Part shown: one piece after another, positions 37,928 to 47,139 of the stretch
Numbering within the stretch: position 1 is the first letter of the stretch
Layout: the number at the start of each line of letters is the position of its first letter
Source: Mycolicibacterium hodleri
GTDB lineage: Bacteria > Actinomycetota > Actinomycetes > Mycobacteriales > Mycobacteriaceae
Assembly (NCBI RefSeq): GCF_025822245.1
Contig: NZ_JACKTL010000036.1
Location: forward strand, 124,285-188,284
Length of the DNA: 64,000 nucleotides
Direction: 5' to 3'
Program-made: the position numbers and the translations under genes
Notes under the pieces: model-generated
The model's input: only the letters and a program-made list of their open reading frames with translations
Told to the model about the DNA's origin: nothing
The model's database searches: none

Positions 37928-38964
37928 CCACCCCAGTCGACACCGACACGACCCCGGAGCCGTCCGGTAGCACACCGGTCGTCACGTCGCCGATCACGGG
38001 GGAGCCCGTGCGGCTGTTCTCCCGTGAGTGGATCGGCGGCATCGCGCTGCGCTACTCGATGGTCATCATCATGCTGCTGGTGATCGCCTACTTCAGTTAC
38101 CGCAGTGCGCGTTTCGGCACCGTGGACAACCTGCTCACCATCCTGGTCGCGGCGGCGCCGTTCGCGCTGATCGCGCTGGGGCAGACGCTCGTGGTCCTCA
38201 CCGGCGGCATCGACCTGTCGGTCGGCTCGGTGATCGCCGTGTCCGCCATGGCGGGTGCGGCGACCGCGAAGGCCAACCCGGGCCAGGTGTGGATGACCGT
38301 CGGCGTGGCCATGCTCGTCGGTCTGGCGGTCGGCTCGCTCAACGGAATCATGGTGTCGCGCATCAACGTGCCACCGTTCATCGCCACCTTGGGTACGTTG
38401 ACGGCCGGCTCGGGTCTGGCCTACGTGATCGGTGGCGGCGCCCCGATCAACGGCCTGCCCGCCGAATTCGGCTCCATCGCCAACACCAAGATCTTCGGTC
38501 TCACCATCCCGGTCGTCGTCATGATCCTCGGCATCATCGTGCTGGCGATCGTGATGAAGCGGACCACCTACGGCATGCGCGTCTACGCCGTTGGCGGCAA
38601 CCGCAACGCCGCCGAGATCGCCGGCATCAACGCCAAGAACGTGCTCTTCAGCGTGTATGCGCTCTCGGGTCTGCTGGCGGGCATCTCCGGGGTCATGCTG
38701 GCCTCCCGCGTCATCTCGGGACCACCCAACCTCGGGCAGGGCTACGAGCTCGACGCCATCGCGGCGGTCGTCATCGGTGGCGCCAGCCTGATGGGTGGCC
38801 GCGGCACCATCTGGGGAACGGTGCTGGGCCTGTTCATCATTCAGACGCTGAACAACGGCTTGGACATCCTCGTCGTGCCCGCCTACTGGCAGGACGTGAT
38901 CAAGGGTGTGCTGATCGTCGCAGCGGTCGCGGTCGACGTCTGGTCGACGCGGCGAAGAACGTAA
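37924..38964 (+). CDS. Sugar ABC transporter permease (CUT2/RbsC type)
   Basis: 346 aa, about 8-10 membrane helices after an N-terminal cytosolic extension of ~40 residues rich in Thr/Pro. The motif GGIDLSVGSVIAVSAMAGA and the conserved AVGGNRNAAEIAGINAKN cytosolic loop identify the RbsC family, as does the terminal GGASLMGGRGTIWGT. It forms a homodimeric channel for a sugar or polyol. GTG 37924 overlaps the ATPase stop (GTGA). Confidence 0.95.
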   Translation: MTTPVDTDTTPEPSGSTPVVTSPITGEPVRLFSREWIGGIALRYSMVIIMLLVIAYFSYRSARFGTVDNLLTILVAAAPFALIALGQTLVVLTGGIDLSVGSVIAVSAMAGAATAKANPGQVWMTVGVAMLVGLAVGSLNGIMVSRINVPPFIATLGTLTAGSGLAYVIGGGAPINGLPAEFGSIANTKIFGLTIPVVVMILGIIVLAIVMKRTTYGMRVYAVGGNRNAAEIAGINAKNVLFSVYALSGLLAGISGVMLASRVISGPPNLGQGYELDAIAAVVIGGASLMGGRGTIWGTVLGLFIIQTLNNGLDILVVPAYWQDVIKGVLIVAAVAVDVWSTRRRT

Positions 38965-39016
38965 TCCCTCGTCCTAGAGAACTGCTTCACGACAACGAAT
39001 GAGAGTGAGTGACCAG

Positions 39017-40066
39017 ATGAGACTGACAACGAAGTTCGTCGCCATCGCCTCGGCGGGGGTGCTGGGCTTGGGCTTGACCGCGTGCGGCGCGGGCGACACC
39101 GAGTCCCAGAGCGGCAAGATCCGGATCGGCGTCTCGGTGTACGACATGAGCTCGTTCATCACCGCGGGCAAGGAGGGCATGGACCAGTACGCCAAGGACA
39201 ACAACATCGAGTTGGTGTGGAACTCGGCCAACCTCGACGTCTCCACCCAGGCCACGCAGGTCGACTCGATGATCAACCAGGGCGTCTCCGCGATCATCGT
39301 CGTTCCCGTGCAGGCTGATTCGCTCGCCCCGCAGGTGGCGTCGGCGAAGGCCAAGGGCATCCCGCTGGTCCCGGTCAACGCAGCGCTCAACAGCAAGGAC
39401 ATCGCCGCCAACGTGCAGCCCGACGACGTCAAGGCCGGTGAGCAGGAAATGCAGATGATGGCCGACAAGCTCGGCGGCAAGGGCAACATCGTCGTGCTGC
39501 AGGGTCCGCTCGGCCAGTCCGGCGAACTCGACCGCACGAAGGGCATTCAGAACGTGCTCGCGAAGTACCCGGACATCAAGGTGCTGGCGATGGACACCGC
39601 GAACTGGAAGCGCGACGAAGCCGTCAACAAGACGAAGAACTGGATCTCGGGCTTCGGACCGCAGATCACCGGCGTGGTCGCCGAGAACGACGACATGGGC
39701 CTCGGTGCGCTGCAGGCGCTCAAGGAGGCCGGTCGCACCGGTGTGCCGATCGTGGGCATCGACGGCATCGAGGACGGCCTGAACGCGGTCAAGAGCGGTG
39801 AGTTCATCGGCACCTCGCTGCAGAACGGCACCGTCGAGCTCTCCGCGGGTCTGGCGGTCGCCAACGCGCTGGCCAAGAAGGAGCAGGTCAACACCAACCC
39901 GGTCTACATCATGCCGGCGATCACGCAGGCCAACGTCGACGTCGCGATCGAGCACGTCGTCACCAAGCGCGCCGAATTCCTGGCCGGACTGTCCGAGCTG
40001 ACCAAGAAGAACCTCGAGACCGGCGACATCGCCTACGAGGGAATTCCCGGTCAGAAGCAACCGTAA
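39017..40066 (+). CDS. Sugar ABC transporter substrate-binding lipoprotein, copy 1
   Basis: 349 aa. Lipoprotein signal peptide with lipobox LTAC and Cys23, then a two-lobed type I periplasmic-binding fold of the RbsB group: [54 protein letters not shown], and [13 protein letters not shown]. It captures the substrate for the adjacent CUT2 transporter. ATG 39017 chosen over an upstream GTG-type start because it leads directly into the basic MRLTTK signal. A near-identical second copy follows after 47 bp. Confidence 0.93.
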   Translation: MRLTTKFVAIASAGVLGLGLTACGAGDTESQSGKIRIGVSVYDMSSFITAGKEGMDQYAKDNNIELVWNSANLDVSTQATQVDSMINQGVSAIIVVPVQADSLAPQVASAKAKGIPLVPVNAALNSKDIAANVQPDDVKAGEQEMQMMADKLGGKGNIVVLQGPLGQSGELDRTKGIQNVLAKYPDIKVLAMDTANWKRDEAVNKTKNWISGFGPQITGVVAENDDMGLGALQALKEAGRTGVPIVGIDGIEDGLNAVKSGEFIGTSLQNGTVELSAGLAVANALAKKEQVNTNPVYIMPAITQANVDVAIEHVVTKRAEFLAGLSELTKKNLETGDIAYEGIPGQKQP

Positions 40067-40113
40067 GAACTCGTCCCACAACCCAATTCGTACGACGACT
40101 GGAGAGAACACGT

Positions 40114-41163
40114 ATGAGATTGACCACGAAGCTGGGCGTCATCGCCTCGGCTGGCGCGCTGACACTCGGCATGACCGCCTGCGGCGCCGGTGACACCGAC
40201 GCCAACAGCGGCACCACGAAGATCGGCGTCACGGTGTACGACATGAGCTCGTTCATCACCGCCGGCAAGGAGGGCATGGACACCTATGCCAAGGCCAACA
40301 ACATCGAATTGGTGTGGAACTCGGCCAACAACGACGTGTCCACCCAGGCCAGCCAGGTCGACTCGCTGATCAACCAGGGTGTCGCCGCCATCATCGTCGT
40401 TCCGGTGCAGGCGGATTCGCTCGGCCCGCAGATCGCGACGGCGAAGTCCAAGGGCATTCCGCTGCTGGCCGTCAACGCCGCGCTGGACAGCCCCGACCTG
40501 GCGGGCAACGTGCAGCCCGACGACGTGGCTGCCGGCGCGCAGGAGATGCAGATGATGGCCGACCGCCTCGGCGGCAAGGGCAACATCGTCATCCTGCAGG
40601 GCCCGCTCGGCGGCTCCGGTGAGATCAACCGCGGCAAGGGCATCGACCAGGTGCTGGCCAAGTACCCGGACATCAAGGTGCTGGCCAAGGACACCGCGAA
40701 CTGGAAGCGCGACGAAGCGGTCAACAAGATGAAGAACTGGATCTCCAGCTTCGGGCCGCAGATCAACGGCGTCGTGTCCCAGAACGACGACATGGGCCTC
40801 GGCGCCCTGCAGGCGCTGAAGGAAGCCAACCGCACCGACGTGCCGATCGTGGGCATCGACGGCATCGAGGACGGCCTCAACGCCGTCAAGAGCGGTGAGT
40901 TCATCGGCACGTCGCTGCAGAACGGCACCGTGGAGCTGTCCGCCGGTCTGGCGGTGGCCAACGCGCTGGTGAAGAAGGAAGAGGTCAACAAGGCGCCGGT
41001 CTATGTGATGCCCGCCATCACCAAGGACAACGTCGACGTCGCCATCCAGCACGTCGTCACCGAGCGCCAGAAGTTCCTCGACGGACTCGGCGAGCTGACC
41101 GCCCAGAACCTCAAGACCGGCGACATCGCCTACGAGGGCATTCCGGGACAGAAGCAGCCGTAA
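40114..41163 (+). CDS. Sugar ABC transporter substrate-binding lipoprotein, copy 2
   Basis: 349 aa, the same length as copy 1 and aligned to it without gaps by eye; both end in [10 protein letters not shown]. Lipobox MTAC with Cys23. Differences cluster in surface helices (for example TYAKANN for [18 protein letters not shown] for [11 protein letters not shown]), while the presumed ligand loops ([34 protein letters not shown]) are nearly unchanged. A tandem duplication, perhaps giving different affinity or isomer range. GAGA-type weak RBS upstream. Last gene of the operon, followed by a strong hairpin. Confidence 0.93.
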   Translation: MRLTTKLGVIASAGALTLGMTACGAGDTDANSGTTKIGVTVYDMSSFITAGKEGMDTYAKANNIELVWNSANNDVSTQASQVDSLINQGVAAIIVVPVQADSLGPQIATAKSKGIPLLAVNAALDSPDLAGNVQPDDVAAGAQEMQMMADRLGGKGNIVILQGPLGGSGEINRGKGIDQVLAKYPDIKVLAKDTANWKRDEAVNKMKNWISSFGPQINGVVSQNDDMGLGALQALKEANRTDVPIVGIDGIEDGLNAVKSGEFIGTSLQNGTVELSAGLAVANALVKKEEVNKAPVYVMPAITKDNVDVAIQHVVTERQKFLDGLGELTAQNLKTGDIAYEGIPGQKQP

Positions 41164-41171
41164 CGCAGGTC

Positions 41172-41217
41172 CGACGACGCGGGGCCGGTCACGTCCGTGG
41201 CCGGCCCCGTGTCGTCG
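41172..41217 (+). terminator. Terminator hairpin of the polyol operon
   Basis: 17-bp arms (41172-41188 and 41201-41217) with a single mismatch and a 12-nt loop, starting 8 bp after the second binding-protein gene. Confidence 0.8.
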
Positions 41218-41257
41218 CTCGCGATGAGTTCTCGCGCCCTGGGCGGTCCGTACCGAC

Positions 41258-41611
41258 ATGACCTTTGAACACGTGCTGGCCGTCGTCCCCGTCACCGACC
41301 TGGACACGGCGAAGGCCTTCTACGAGAAGCTCTTCGGTCGCGCACCCGACAACAACCCCATGCCGGTGCTCGTCGAGTGGCAGGTGGTCCCCGGCGGCTG
41401 GGTGCAGGTGTTCGTCGACTCCGAGCGGGCCGGCTCCGGCCTGGTGAACTTCGCCGTCGACGATCTGGCGGCGCACGTCGCCGAGGCCGCGGACCGCGGG
41501 CTGAGGCCCGGCGAGATCGAGGCCGTGAACAAGGGCGTCGAACTCTCGACGATCGCCGACCCGGACGGCAATCTCATTCGGCTGATCGGCAACTTCCGCG
41601 TGGAGTACTGA
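41258..41611 (+). CDS. VOC (glyoxalase/bleomycin resistance) family protein
   Basis: 117 aa single vicinal-oxygen-chelate domain made of two beta-alpha-beta-beta-beta modules: VLAVVPVTDLDTAKAFYEKLFG at the start and TIADPDGNLIRLIGNF at the end. The expected metal ligands are poorly conserved. Function not assignable; such proteins bind small ligands or act as antidotes. ATG 41258. Located after the polyol terminator, so probably separately transcribed. Confidence 0.8.
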   Translation: MTFEHVLAVVPVTDLDTAKAFYEKLFGRAPDNNPMPVLVEWQVVPGGWVQVFVDSERAGSGLVNFAVDDLAAHVAEAADRGLRPGEIEAVNKGVELSTIADPDGNLIRLIGNFRVEY

Positions 41612-41675
41612 TCACGTAGCGTCGCCGTTACGCCCGTCTCATCGCGCCGACACGTGACTTGGGTACGTGTTGTCG

Positions 41676-43043
41676 ATGACTGACTCACCCACGACCACGA
41701 CCGTCGACGCCCCGCCGCGCTCGCGGTGGTACACGTCGCTGTTCACCCAACTCCTGGTCGCCATCGTCGCGGGCATCCTGGTCGGCTGGCTCTGGCCCTC
41801 GTTCGGTGCCGATCTCAAGCCGGTCGCCGACGCCTTCATCAAGCTGATCAAGATGCTGATCGCCCCAATCATCTTCTGCACGGTGGTGATCGGGATCGCG
41901 CACGTCGGCGATCTCAAGTCCGTCGGCCGCATCGGGGTCAAGGCCCTGATCTACTTCGAGGTCGTCACCACCTTCGCGCTGCTGTTCGGACTGGTGATCG
42001 CCAACGTCGTCAAACCCGGCGCGGGCTTCGACATCGATCCTCAGACGCTGGCCTCCGGGGCCGACGCCGTCGCCAAGAAGACCGGGAGCGGGGAACTGCC
42101 CCACACCGTGGAGTTCTTGCTGAACATCATTCCGACGTCGGTGTTCTCGGCCTTCGCGGAGAATCAGCTGCTGCAGGTCCTCTTCTTTGCGGTGCTCTTC
42201 GGGTTGGCGCTCGCCAAGTTCGGTGAGCACGGTCCGCCGGTGGTCTTCGAGCTGATCGAACACCTCAGCAGCCTGCTGTTCACCATCATCGGATGGATCA
42301 TGAAGCTGGCGCCGCTGGCGGCGTTCGGGGCGATGGCGTACATCATCGGTCAGTACGGCATCTCGTCGTTGGGCAGCTACGCCAAGCTGATCGGCGCCTG
42401 CTATCTCGGGGCCGCGCTGTTCATCCTGGTGCTCGGGGTGATCGTGTGGTTCCTCGCCGGCGTCAACCTGTGGCGCTTCGTGGTCTACATCAAGGACGAG
42501 CTGTTCCTCGCGTTGGGAACGGCCTCCACCGAAGTGGTGCTGCCACGCATCATGGACAAGCTGATCTTCGCCGGATGTTCGCGCACCACAACGGGCTTGG
42601 TGGTCCCAACCGGATACTCCTTCAACCTCGACGGTGCCACCCTGTACCTGTCCATCTGCGTACTGTTCCTGGCGCAGGCGCTCGGCGTCGACCTGAGCCT
42701 CGGCGAGCAGATCACGGCCGTGCTGGTGCTCATGCTGACCTCCAAGGGCATGGCTGGCGTACCCGGGTCGTCGTTCCTGGCGTTGTCGGCGACCGTGGCC
42801 GCCATCGGGCACGGAGCGATTCCCGTGGCCGCGGTGGCGCTGCTGCTCGGCGCCGACCGGATCATGGATTCGATGCGGGTGTCGGTCAATCTGCTCGGCA
42901 ACTGCGTGGCGACCATCGTGGTGGCGCGCTGGGAGGGCCAGTTGGACTCCGAGCGCATGAGCGCCGTGCTCCGCGGCGACGTGACCGAACCCGTCGAGGC
43001 CGAGGCCGAGGACGTTCCCGACGTCGTCGTGTCGTCACGCTAG
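41676..43043 (+). CDS. dctA: C4-dicarboxylate:cation symporter (DctA/GltP family)
   Basis: 455 aa. Short Thr-rich N-terminus, then eight membrane helices with two re-entrant hairpins. KMLIAPIIFCTVVIGIAHV, the serine-rich hairpin LGTASTEVVLPRIMDK and the TM7 region GYSFNLDGATLYLS are signatures of the DAACS family. SKGMAGVPGSSFLALSAT is the second hairpin and NLLGNCVATIVVARWEG the TM8 site with Asn. It takes up succinate, fumarate and malate with H+ or Na+. ATG 41676 preferred; GTG 41667 possible. Confidence 0.92.
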   Translation: MTDSPTTTTVDAPPRSRWYTSLFTQLLVAIVAGILVGWLWPSFGADLKPVADAFIKLIKMLIAPIIFCTVVIGIAHVGDLKSVGRIGVKALIYFEVVTTFALLFGLVIANVVKPGAGFDIDPQTLASGADAVAKKTGSGELPHTVEFLLNIIPTSVFSAFAENQLLQVLFFAVLFGLALAKFGEHGPPVVFELIEHLSSLLFTIIGWIMKLAPLAAFGAMAYIIGQYGISSLGSYAKLIGACYLGAALFILVLGVIVWFLAGVNLWRFVVYIKDELFLALGTASTEVVLPRIMDKLIFAGCSRTTTGLVVPTGYSFNLDGATLYLSICVLFLAQALGVDLSLGEQITAVLVLMLTSKGMAGVPGSSFLALSATVAAIGHGAIPVAAVALLLGADRIMDSMRVSVNLLGNCVATIVVARWEGQLDSERMSAVLRGDVTEPVEAEAEDVPDVVVSSR

Positions 43044-43058
43044 GGCTACACCCGCGTC

Positions 43059-43114
43059 GAGCGTGGGCCTCGTGCACGCGAATTCGCGAAAGTTCGAGCG
43101 TAAGGCCCACGCTC
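43059..43114. terminator. Bidirectional hairpin with nested palindrome
   Basis: 12-bp perfect outer arms GAGCGTGGGCCT/AGGCCCACGCTC between two convergent genes; the loop holds a second 12-bp palindrome CGCGAATTCGCG (43077-43088). It likely terminates both dctA and the ATPase gene. Confidence 0.65.
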
Positions 43115-43118
43115 GGGG

Positions 43119-46100
43119 TCAGGGCATCGGGCCCAGCGGTCGTCTCGCCAGCTCCAGCACTTCCTCGGTGGTCAGCGGACTGTGCGGGTGCTGGGACAGG
43201 CACCACGGCGCCGTGATCTTGTGAAAGGCAGTGCCTTCGAGCGCCGCGTAGAAGTTTCCGGCCCGCAGTCTGCTGATGTCGGGTACCAGGCCGCCCTTGA
43301 CCCGCGCCATCTCCTTGGCGACGGCGATCTGGACGGGTGCATTCAGCAGTCCGAACAACTGCGTTGCCGCGTTGCCGGGAATGTTCGGGTTCAGGCCCTT
43401 CGGCGCCTGGGTGGCGTAGACCAACCCCAACCCGTACTTACGGGCTTGCGACGACAGCGCCAACGTGCTGCGCGTCGCCACCGTGGTTCGGCCCGAGGGC
43501 GCGAAGTTCTGCGCCTCGTCCATCACCAGCAGACCACCGAGCGGTCGGTCGCCGGCGGGATTGCGCTTGATCCAGGCAAACAGCGCCATTTGCAGTTGGT
43601 TCACGAACCCTTCGCGCTGCGTTCCGTCAGACAGTCCGACCATGCTGATCACCGACACCCTGGCGCGGTAGCCGTCCGACGGAGTCAGCAGTGCGCCGGG
43701 GTCGGCCGGGGCGCCACCGCCACCGAACATCGGGTCGTTGACCATGGCCGCGCGCAGGTTCTGGCTCAACTCCGCGCCCCGGTCACGGGCATTCGCGATG
43801 ACGCTGACGCCGTCGGGCAGATCGGCGAGTGCGCCGAGGAAGCCGGTCAGCGTGGGCGACGGCCGCCGGCCGTACCACTGCAGCGCTTCTCGAAGCACCG
43901 CTCGCGATTGGTTGGCCTTGGGGGTCTTGCCCGCGATGTGGGCGTGGGGTTCCATTGCCGCAAAGGCGGATTCGACTGCCTCGTTGAATTCGTCGTGATC
44001 GTCGACGACGCTGGCGAAGTCGGGAAGCGGCTGAAAGGACAGCGGTCGTCCGGCTGAGCGACGCGGCGTCCACACCACCACTTCGGTGTGGTCGAAGTAG
44101 TCAGCGGCCAATGCCGAGTCGGCCGCCCGCCAACCGCTGGGGTGTTCAGTCCAGGGCACGCCGAGCCGCGCCAGGTCGTTGTTGGGATCCAACACGATCG
44201 ACGACACCCCGCGAAGGGCGCACTCCTCGACCAGCCGACGGATCAGCACCGTCTTGCCCGATCCCGATCCCGCGAAGATGGCGGTGTGCTTGCGCAGGGC
44301 AAGCAACTCCACGCTGAGCGGCTGCCCGGTGGCGTCGTCGACGCCGAGGGGAATCGCCGTGCTGTTGGCGTGGTCGCGGGGGGCGTCCTTCGTCAACCGC
44401 TTGGCCCACGGCTCGCGCTCCGGCTCGGGGATCGGCTCGGGTTCGGGAACCGCCGACGGCGTGGGGATCTCGGCCGCCTCGGGTCCAGCCTCGTCGCCGA
44501 GCGCCTCGCGCAGGAAACCCAGCCCATGTGCGGGCTTACGGCTCGTCAACCATCCGACGAGGTCGGGATGGTCGTCGGCGATGAGATCGCGCAGCGCCGA
44601 TGCGGTACGCAGATCGTCATCCGACAGCGTGAGCGTGCGACCACCGGACTCCCCAAATGCGGCGACCACCTCCGCCGTCTTCGCGCCACCCGGCCACGGG
44701 GCGTTCCGCAGAAGGAACAGCTGACGCTTGTCCGCGTTGCTGCCGAAACCAGCTGCGACACAGGCGTTCTTGATCCGATTCTGGACCGCGATGGCGTTAC
44801 CGCTCGCGATCGCCCGGAATGCCCAGTGCCGTTCGTCGTCGGTCGCCGCGTCGAGGCGCTGCCGAAGTCTGCCGTGCAACGGAACCTGCTTGCCCGGAGG
44901 CGGGTCGAGTGCGAACGTCTGCTCGACGTCGCCGCGTTCGATGATCCACGCGTCCAACGCGGCCGACAGCAGGCCTGGCACCGTGATGTCCTCGCCCTCG
45001 GGATCCAGAGCCGCCGCACCGACCGCTCGCCTGCGGAAGTCGGCGAACAAACGGTCCAGATCGGTCGTCTCCAACGGTGCGTCGACGGGTGCGGGTTGCC
45101 CCGAGTCGGCAGGCGCACTGAGGTGGGCCAGCTCCTCGACCACGTCGCGATCGAGGCATGCGCGGACATGGGCGTCGGCGCGCTGAAGCAGTCGTCGTGG
45201 GGTGTATTGCTGCGCGTCGTCGAACGCCGACGGCAGAATAGGCCAACTCGGGTAGGGCGGCGTGAAGTCGACGGCCCGGTAGCTCGCGGTGAACCGGCGT
45301 TCGAGAATGGCCCGGCCGATGTCGGCACTCGGAAGTTCGTGCAGCGGCGCGGTTTCGCGGAACCGATCCGCCACCGTGGCCGTTGCCCTCGATCGGATCG
45401 ACTCCCACACCGACGGCAAGCAGGCCACCACCTCTGCGGTGCGGCGCATCGTCTCGCGGATCGACATGAGCCCATGCGCGACGTGCTCCAGATCGCGGTT
45501 GTCGGTGGCGCCGTCATCGCGGCCACCCGTCGACGTGGCGGACTGCGCCAGCAGGGTGTCGATCTGATCGATCGCCATCACCGACGGGCCGGCAAGAGCG
45601 ACCAAGCGCGAGATGTCCCGCACGCATTCCTGTGGCGTCAACGTCGACACCCCGATCGCCCAATGCCTGCGACCGGTGTCGTCCACGTCTTCTGCGGAGT
45701 TGAGGTAGGCCTGCCCGATGTCCTGGATACCGAGATCGTCGGCGCCGAGCAGAGTGAGGGCGCGCAGGGTGTGCTGGGTTTGGCGGACCGTCTGCGGTGC
45801 CGCCTTGTGGAGAGCGTTGAGGAAGGTGCTGAGCACCTCCGGTGTCAGTTCGTCCTCCCCGGAGACGGCTCGACGGTCGGCGCGGGAAACGTGAGCCACC
45901 GATGCAAGTTCCCACAGCAGTTGCTTCAGCTGGGTTTCGCGGTCCCGAGCCGGCCTGCCGAGACTCTCCAGAATGCTGCTTCGCGCCGACTCCCAGAAGC
46001 TGGTGGCGTCGAGGAGTTGCAACAGGAAGAAGAACCCGCCGCCGGCCTGAACCCGTTCGCGGACCTGGCCCAGCAGATGGGTCTTGCCGGAGCCTGCCGT

Positions 46101-46298
46101 GCCGCGCACGACCACACCCAGCGGGCTGGATTCTGGGTGCCGGTCGGCGTCGGCGAACGCGTCCATCACCTGCTCGAGCGCCTTGTCGTGAATGCCCGGG
46201 ACGTGGAAGGCGCCTTGGGCGTTCCACAGATCGTCAGCCGACGGCGCGAAGGACAGGCGAAGGGACTTGAGGGCGTCGCGTGCCGCAGGATCCATCAC
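43119..46298 (-). CDS. Double P-loop ATPase: AAA-type N-terminus fused to HerA/DUF87-like C-terminus
   Basis: 1059 aa. Residues ~30-390 form an AAA/ORC-STAND-like ATPase: Walker A GTAGSGKTH (66-74) and Walker B VMAIDQIDTLL (240-250). Residues ~400-600 are a helical spacer, ending in an acidic Pro/Glu linker (~605-630). The C-terminus (~640-1059) looks like HerA/VirB4: AIFAGSGSGKTVLIRR (Walker A ~677-684), LVMDEAQNFAP (Walker B) and a YATQAPKGLNPNIPGNAATQLFG sensor region. HerA-type motors translocate DNA. Overlaps its upstream partner gene by 4 nt (ATGA). No known gene name; a DNA-processing or defence role is an inference. Confidence 0.75.
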   Translation of the reverse strand: MMDPAARDALKSLRLSFAPSADDLWNAQGAFHVPGIHDKALEQVMDAFADADRHPESSPLGVVVRGTAGSGKTHLLGQVRERVQAGGGFFFLLQLLDATSFWESARSSILESLGRPARDRETQLKQLLWELASVAHVSRADRRAVSGEDELTPEVLSTFLNALHKAAPQTVRQTQHTLRALTLLGADDLGIQDIGQAYLNSAEDVDDTGRRHWAIGVSTLTPQECVRDISRLVALAGPSVMAIDQIDTLLAQSATSTGGRDDGATDNRDLEHVAHGLMSIRETMRRTAEVVACLPSVWESIRSRATATVADRFRETAPLHELPSADIGRAILERRFTASYRAVDFTPPYPSWPILPSAFDDAQQYTPRRLLQRADAHVRACLDRDVVEELAHLSAPADSGQPAPVDAPLETTDLDRLFADFRRRAVGAAALDPEGEDITVPGLLSAALDAWIIERGDVEQTFALDPPPGKQVPLHGRLRQRLDAATDDERHWAFRAIASGNAIAVQNRIKNACVAAGFGSNADKRQLFLLRNAPWPGGAKTAEVVAAFGESGGRTLTLSDDDLRTASALRDLIADDHPDLVGWLTSRKPAHGLGFLREALGDEAGPEAAEIPTPSAVPEPEPIPEPEREPWAKRLTKDAPRDHANSTAIPLGVDDATGQPLSVELLALRKHTAIFAGSGSGKTVLIRRLVEECALRGVSSIVLDPNNDLARLGVPWTEHPSGWRAADSALAADYFDHTEVVVWTPRRSAGRPLSFQPLPDFASVVDDHDEFNEAVESAFAAMEPHAHIAGKTPKANQSRAVLREALQWYGRRPSPTLTGFLGALADLPDGVSVIANARDRGAELSQNLRAAMVNDPMFGGGGAPADPGALLTPSDGYRARVSVISMVGLSDGTQREGFVNQLQMALFAWIKRNPAGDRPLGGLLVMDEAQNFAPSGRTTVATRSTLALSSQARKYGLGLVYATQAPKGLNPNIPGNAATQLFGLLNAPVQIAVAKEMARVKGGLVPDISRLRAGNFYAALEGTAFHKITAPWCLSQHPHSPLTTEEVLELARRPLGPMP

Positions 46299-46915
46299 GA
46301 GTCGATCGCGATCAGGTGCCGAGCCCGGTTGCCGATCTCGACGGCGGCCGCGTGGTCCTCGTCGGTCAGCGTCTTCTGATTCTCCTCGGGAATGAGGCTG
46401 ACGCCCGGTGTGCGCTGCATCTGCGTCAGCGCGCGGTCCAACTCGGATTTGGACACGTCGGGCAGTTCGGCGCGCAGTCGCACCAGGTCCACCCAGCCTC
46501 CAGCGCGAGCCGCCAGTGTGACGTACGCGGCCCGGACTTGCCCCTCGACGTCCACCTCGTCGTCCAGCGCAGTGAAGACGTCGGCGGGGGCAAGGCCCGC
46601 CCGATCGAAGTACCGCCGCAGCGCGCCGAGCACGGTGTAGAGCGCCTTGCCCGGACCCGTGGCGCGCTCAGGTGCCTCAGCACCGATGAGGGCCGCGCAC
46701 GTCTTCCAACCCCGGTCGGTCAGGTCTAGCGTGATCGCCGGCTTCGTCGCGGTGATCTCGACCAACCCCTTCTCGATCAGCCGTTCCCGGTTGGGCTTGG
46801 GCAGCCTGGGGCCCAGTGCGGCGAGGTCGGGGTTACGGACGGGGCGCGCTTCGGCCATCAGAACCAGCAGCACGGCTTGCTCGGTGCCGGTGAGTTCATC
46901 GGGGGCGACGCTCAA
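46295..46915 (-). CDS. Uncharacterised protein with winged-helix-like regions, partner of the double ATPase
   Basis: 206 aa. Two regions look like winged helices: about residues 8-60 (TGTEQAVLLVLMAEARPV, then a LIEKGLVEIT wing) and about 125-185 (YVTLAARAGGWVDLVRLRAEL, SKSELDRALTQMQRTPGVSLIPE). A central helical segment lies between them. Such MarR-like or MukE/ScpB-like adapters often accompany ATPases that act on DNA. No signal peptide or membrane segment. It is the first gene of a two-gene operon; the ATPase start overlaps its stop. Function unknown. Confidence 0.7.
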   Translation of the reverse strand: MSVAPDELTGTEQAVLLVLMAEARPVRNPDLAALGPRLPKPNRERLIEKGLVEITATKPAITLDLTDRGWKTCAALIGAEAPERATGPGKALYTVLGALRRYFDRAGLAPADVFTALDDEVDVEGQVRAAYVTLAARAGGWVDLVRLRAELPDVSKSELDRALTQMQRTPGVSLIPEENQKTLTDEDHAAAVEIGNRARHLIAIDS

Positions 46916-47111
46916 GGCAGATTCCCTTCATTGGTCTCTTCTGTGACAACAGACTTTCGATGACGTCAACCACGTCCTTGGCCGACGACACGGCACGGGG
47001 GAGCTGATGGCGAATGACGACGGGGGCCCCGGCGGGGAGGCGGGTCGACGACAGCGGTAGCCCGCATGCCGCTGAACTCACCCGACCTCCTGCACCGTCG
47101 TCGTATCGCAC
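46896..47111 (-). CDS. Possible small protein or remnant upstream of the ATPase module
   Basis: 71 codons, overlapping the start of the 206-aa gene by 20 bp. The stretch LPAGAPVVIRHQL-PRAVSSAKDVVDVIESLL looks protein-like, recalling N-terminal segments of some actinobacterial proteins, but it is short, lacks a clear ribosome-binding site and has no domain I can name. May be a leader peptide, a decayed gene or chance. Confidence 0.2.
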   Translation of the reverse strand: MRYDDGAGGRVSSAACGLPLSSTRLPAGAPVVIRHQLPRAVSSAKDVVDVIESLLSQKRPMKGICLERRPR

Positions 47112-47139
47112 CCATTGTGTCCTACGCGCCGCGTAGGGG

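Noticed and set aside
44088-46379. 763-codon plus-strand frame opposite the double ATPase
   Set aside because: Arg/Val/Gly/Gln-rich without motifs; the opposite strand has two full P-loop domains.
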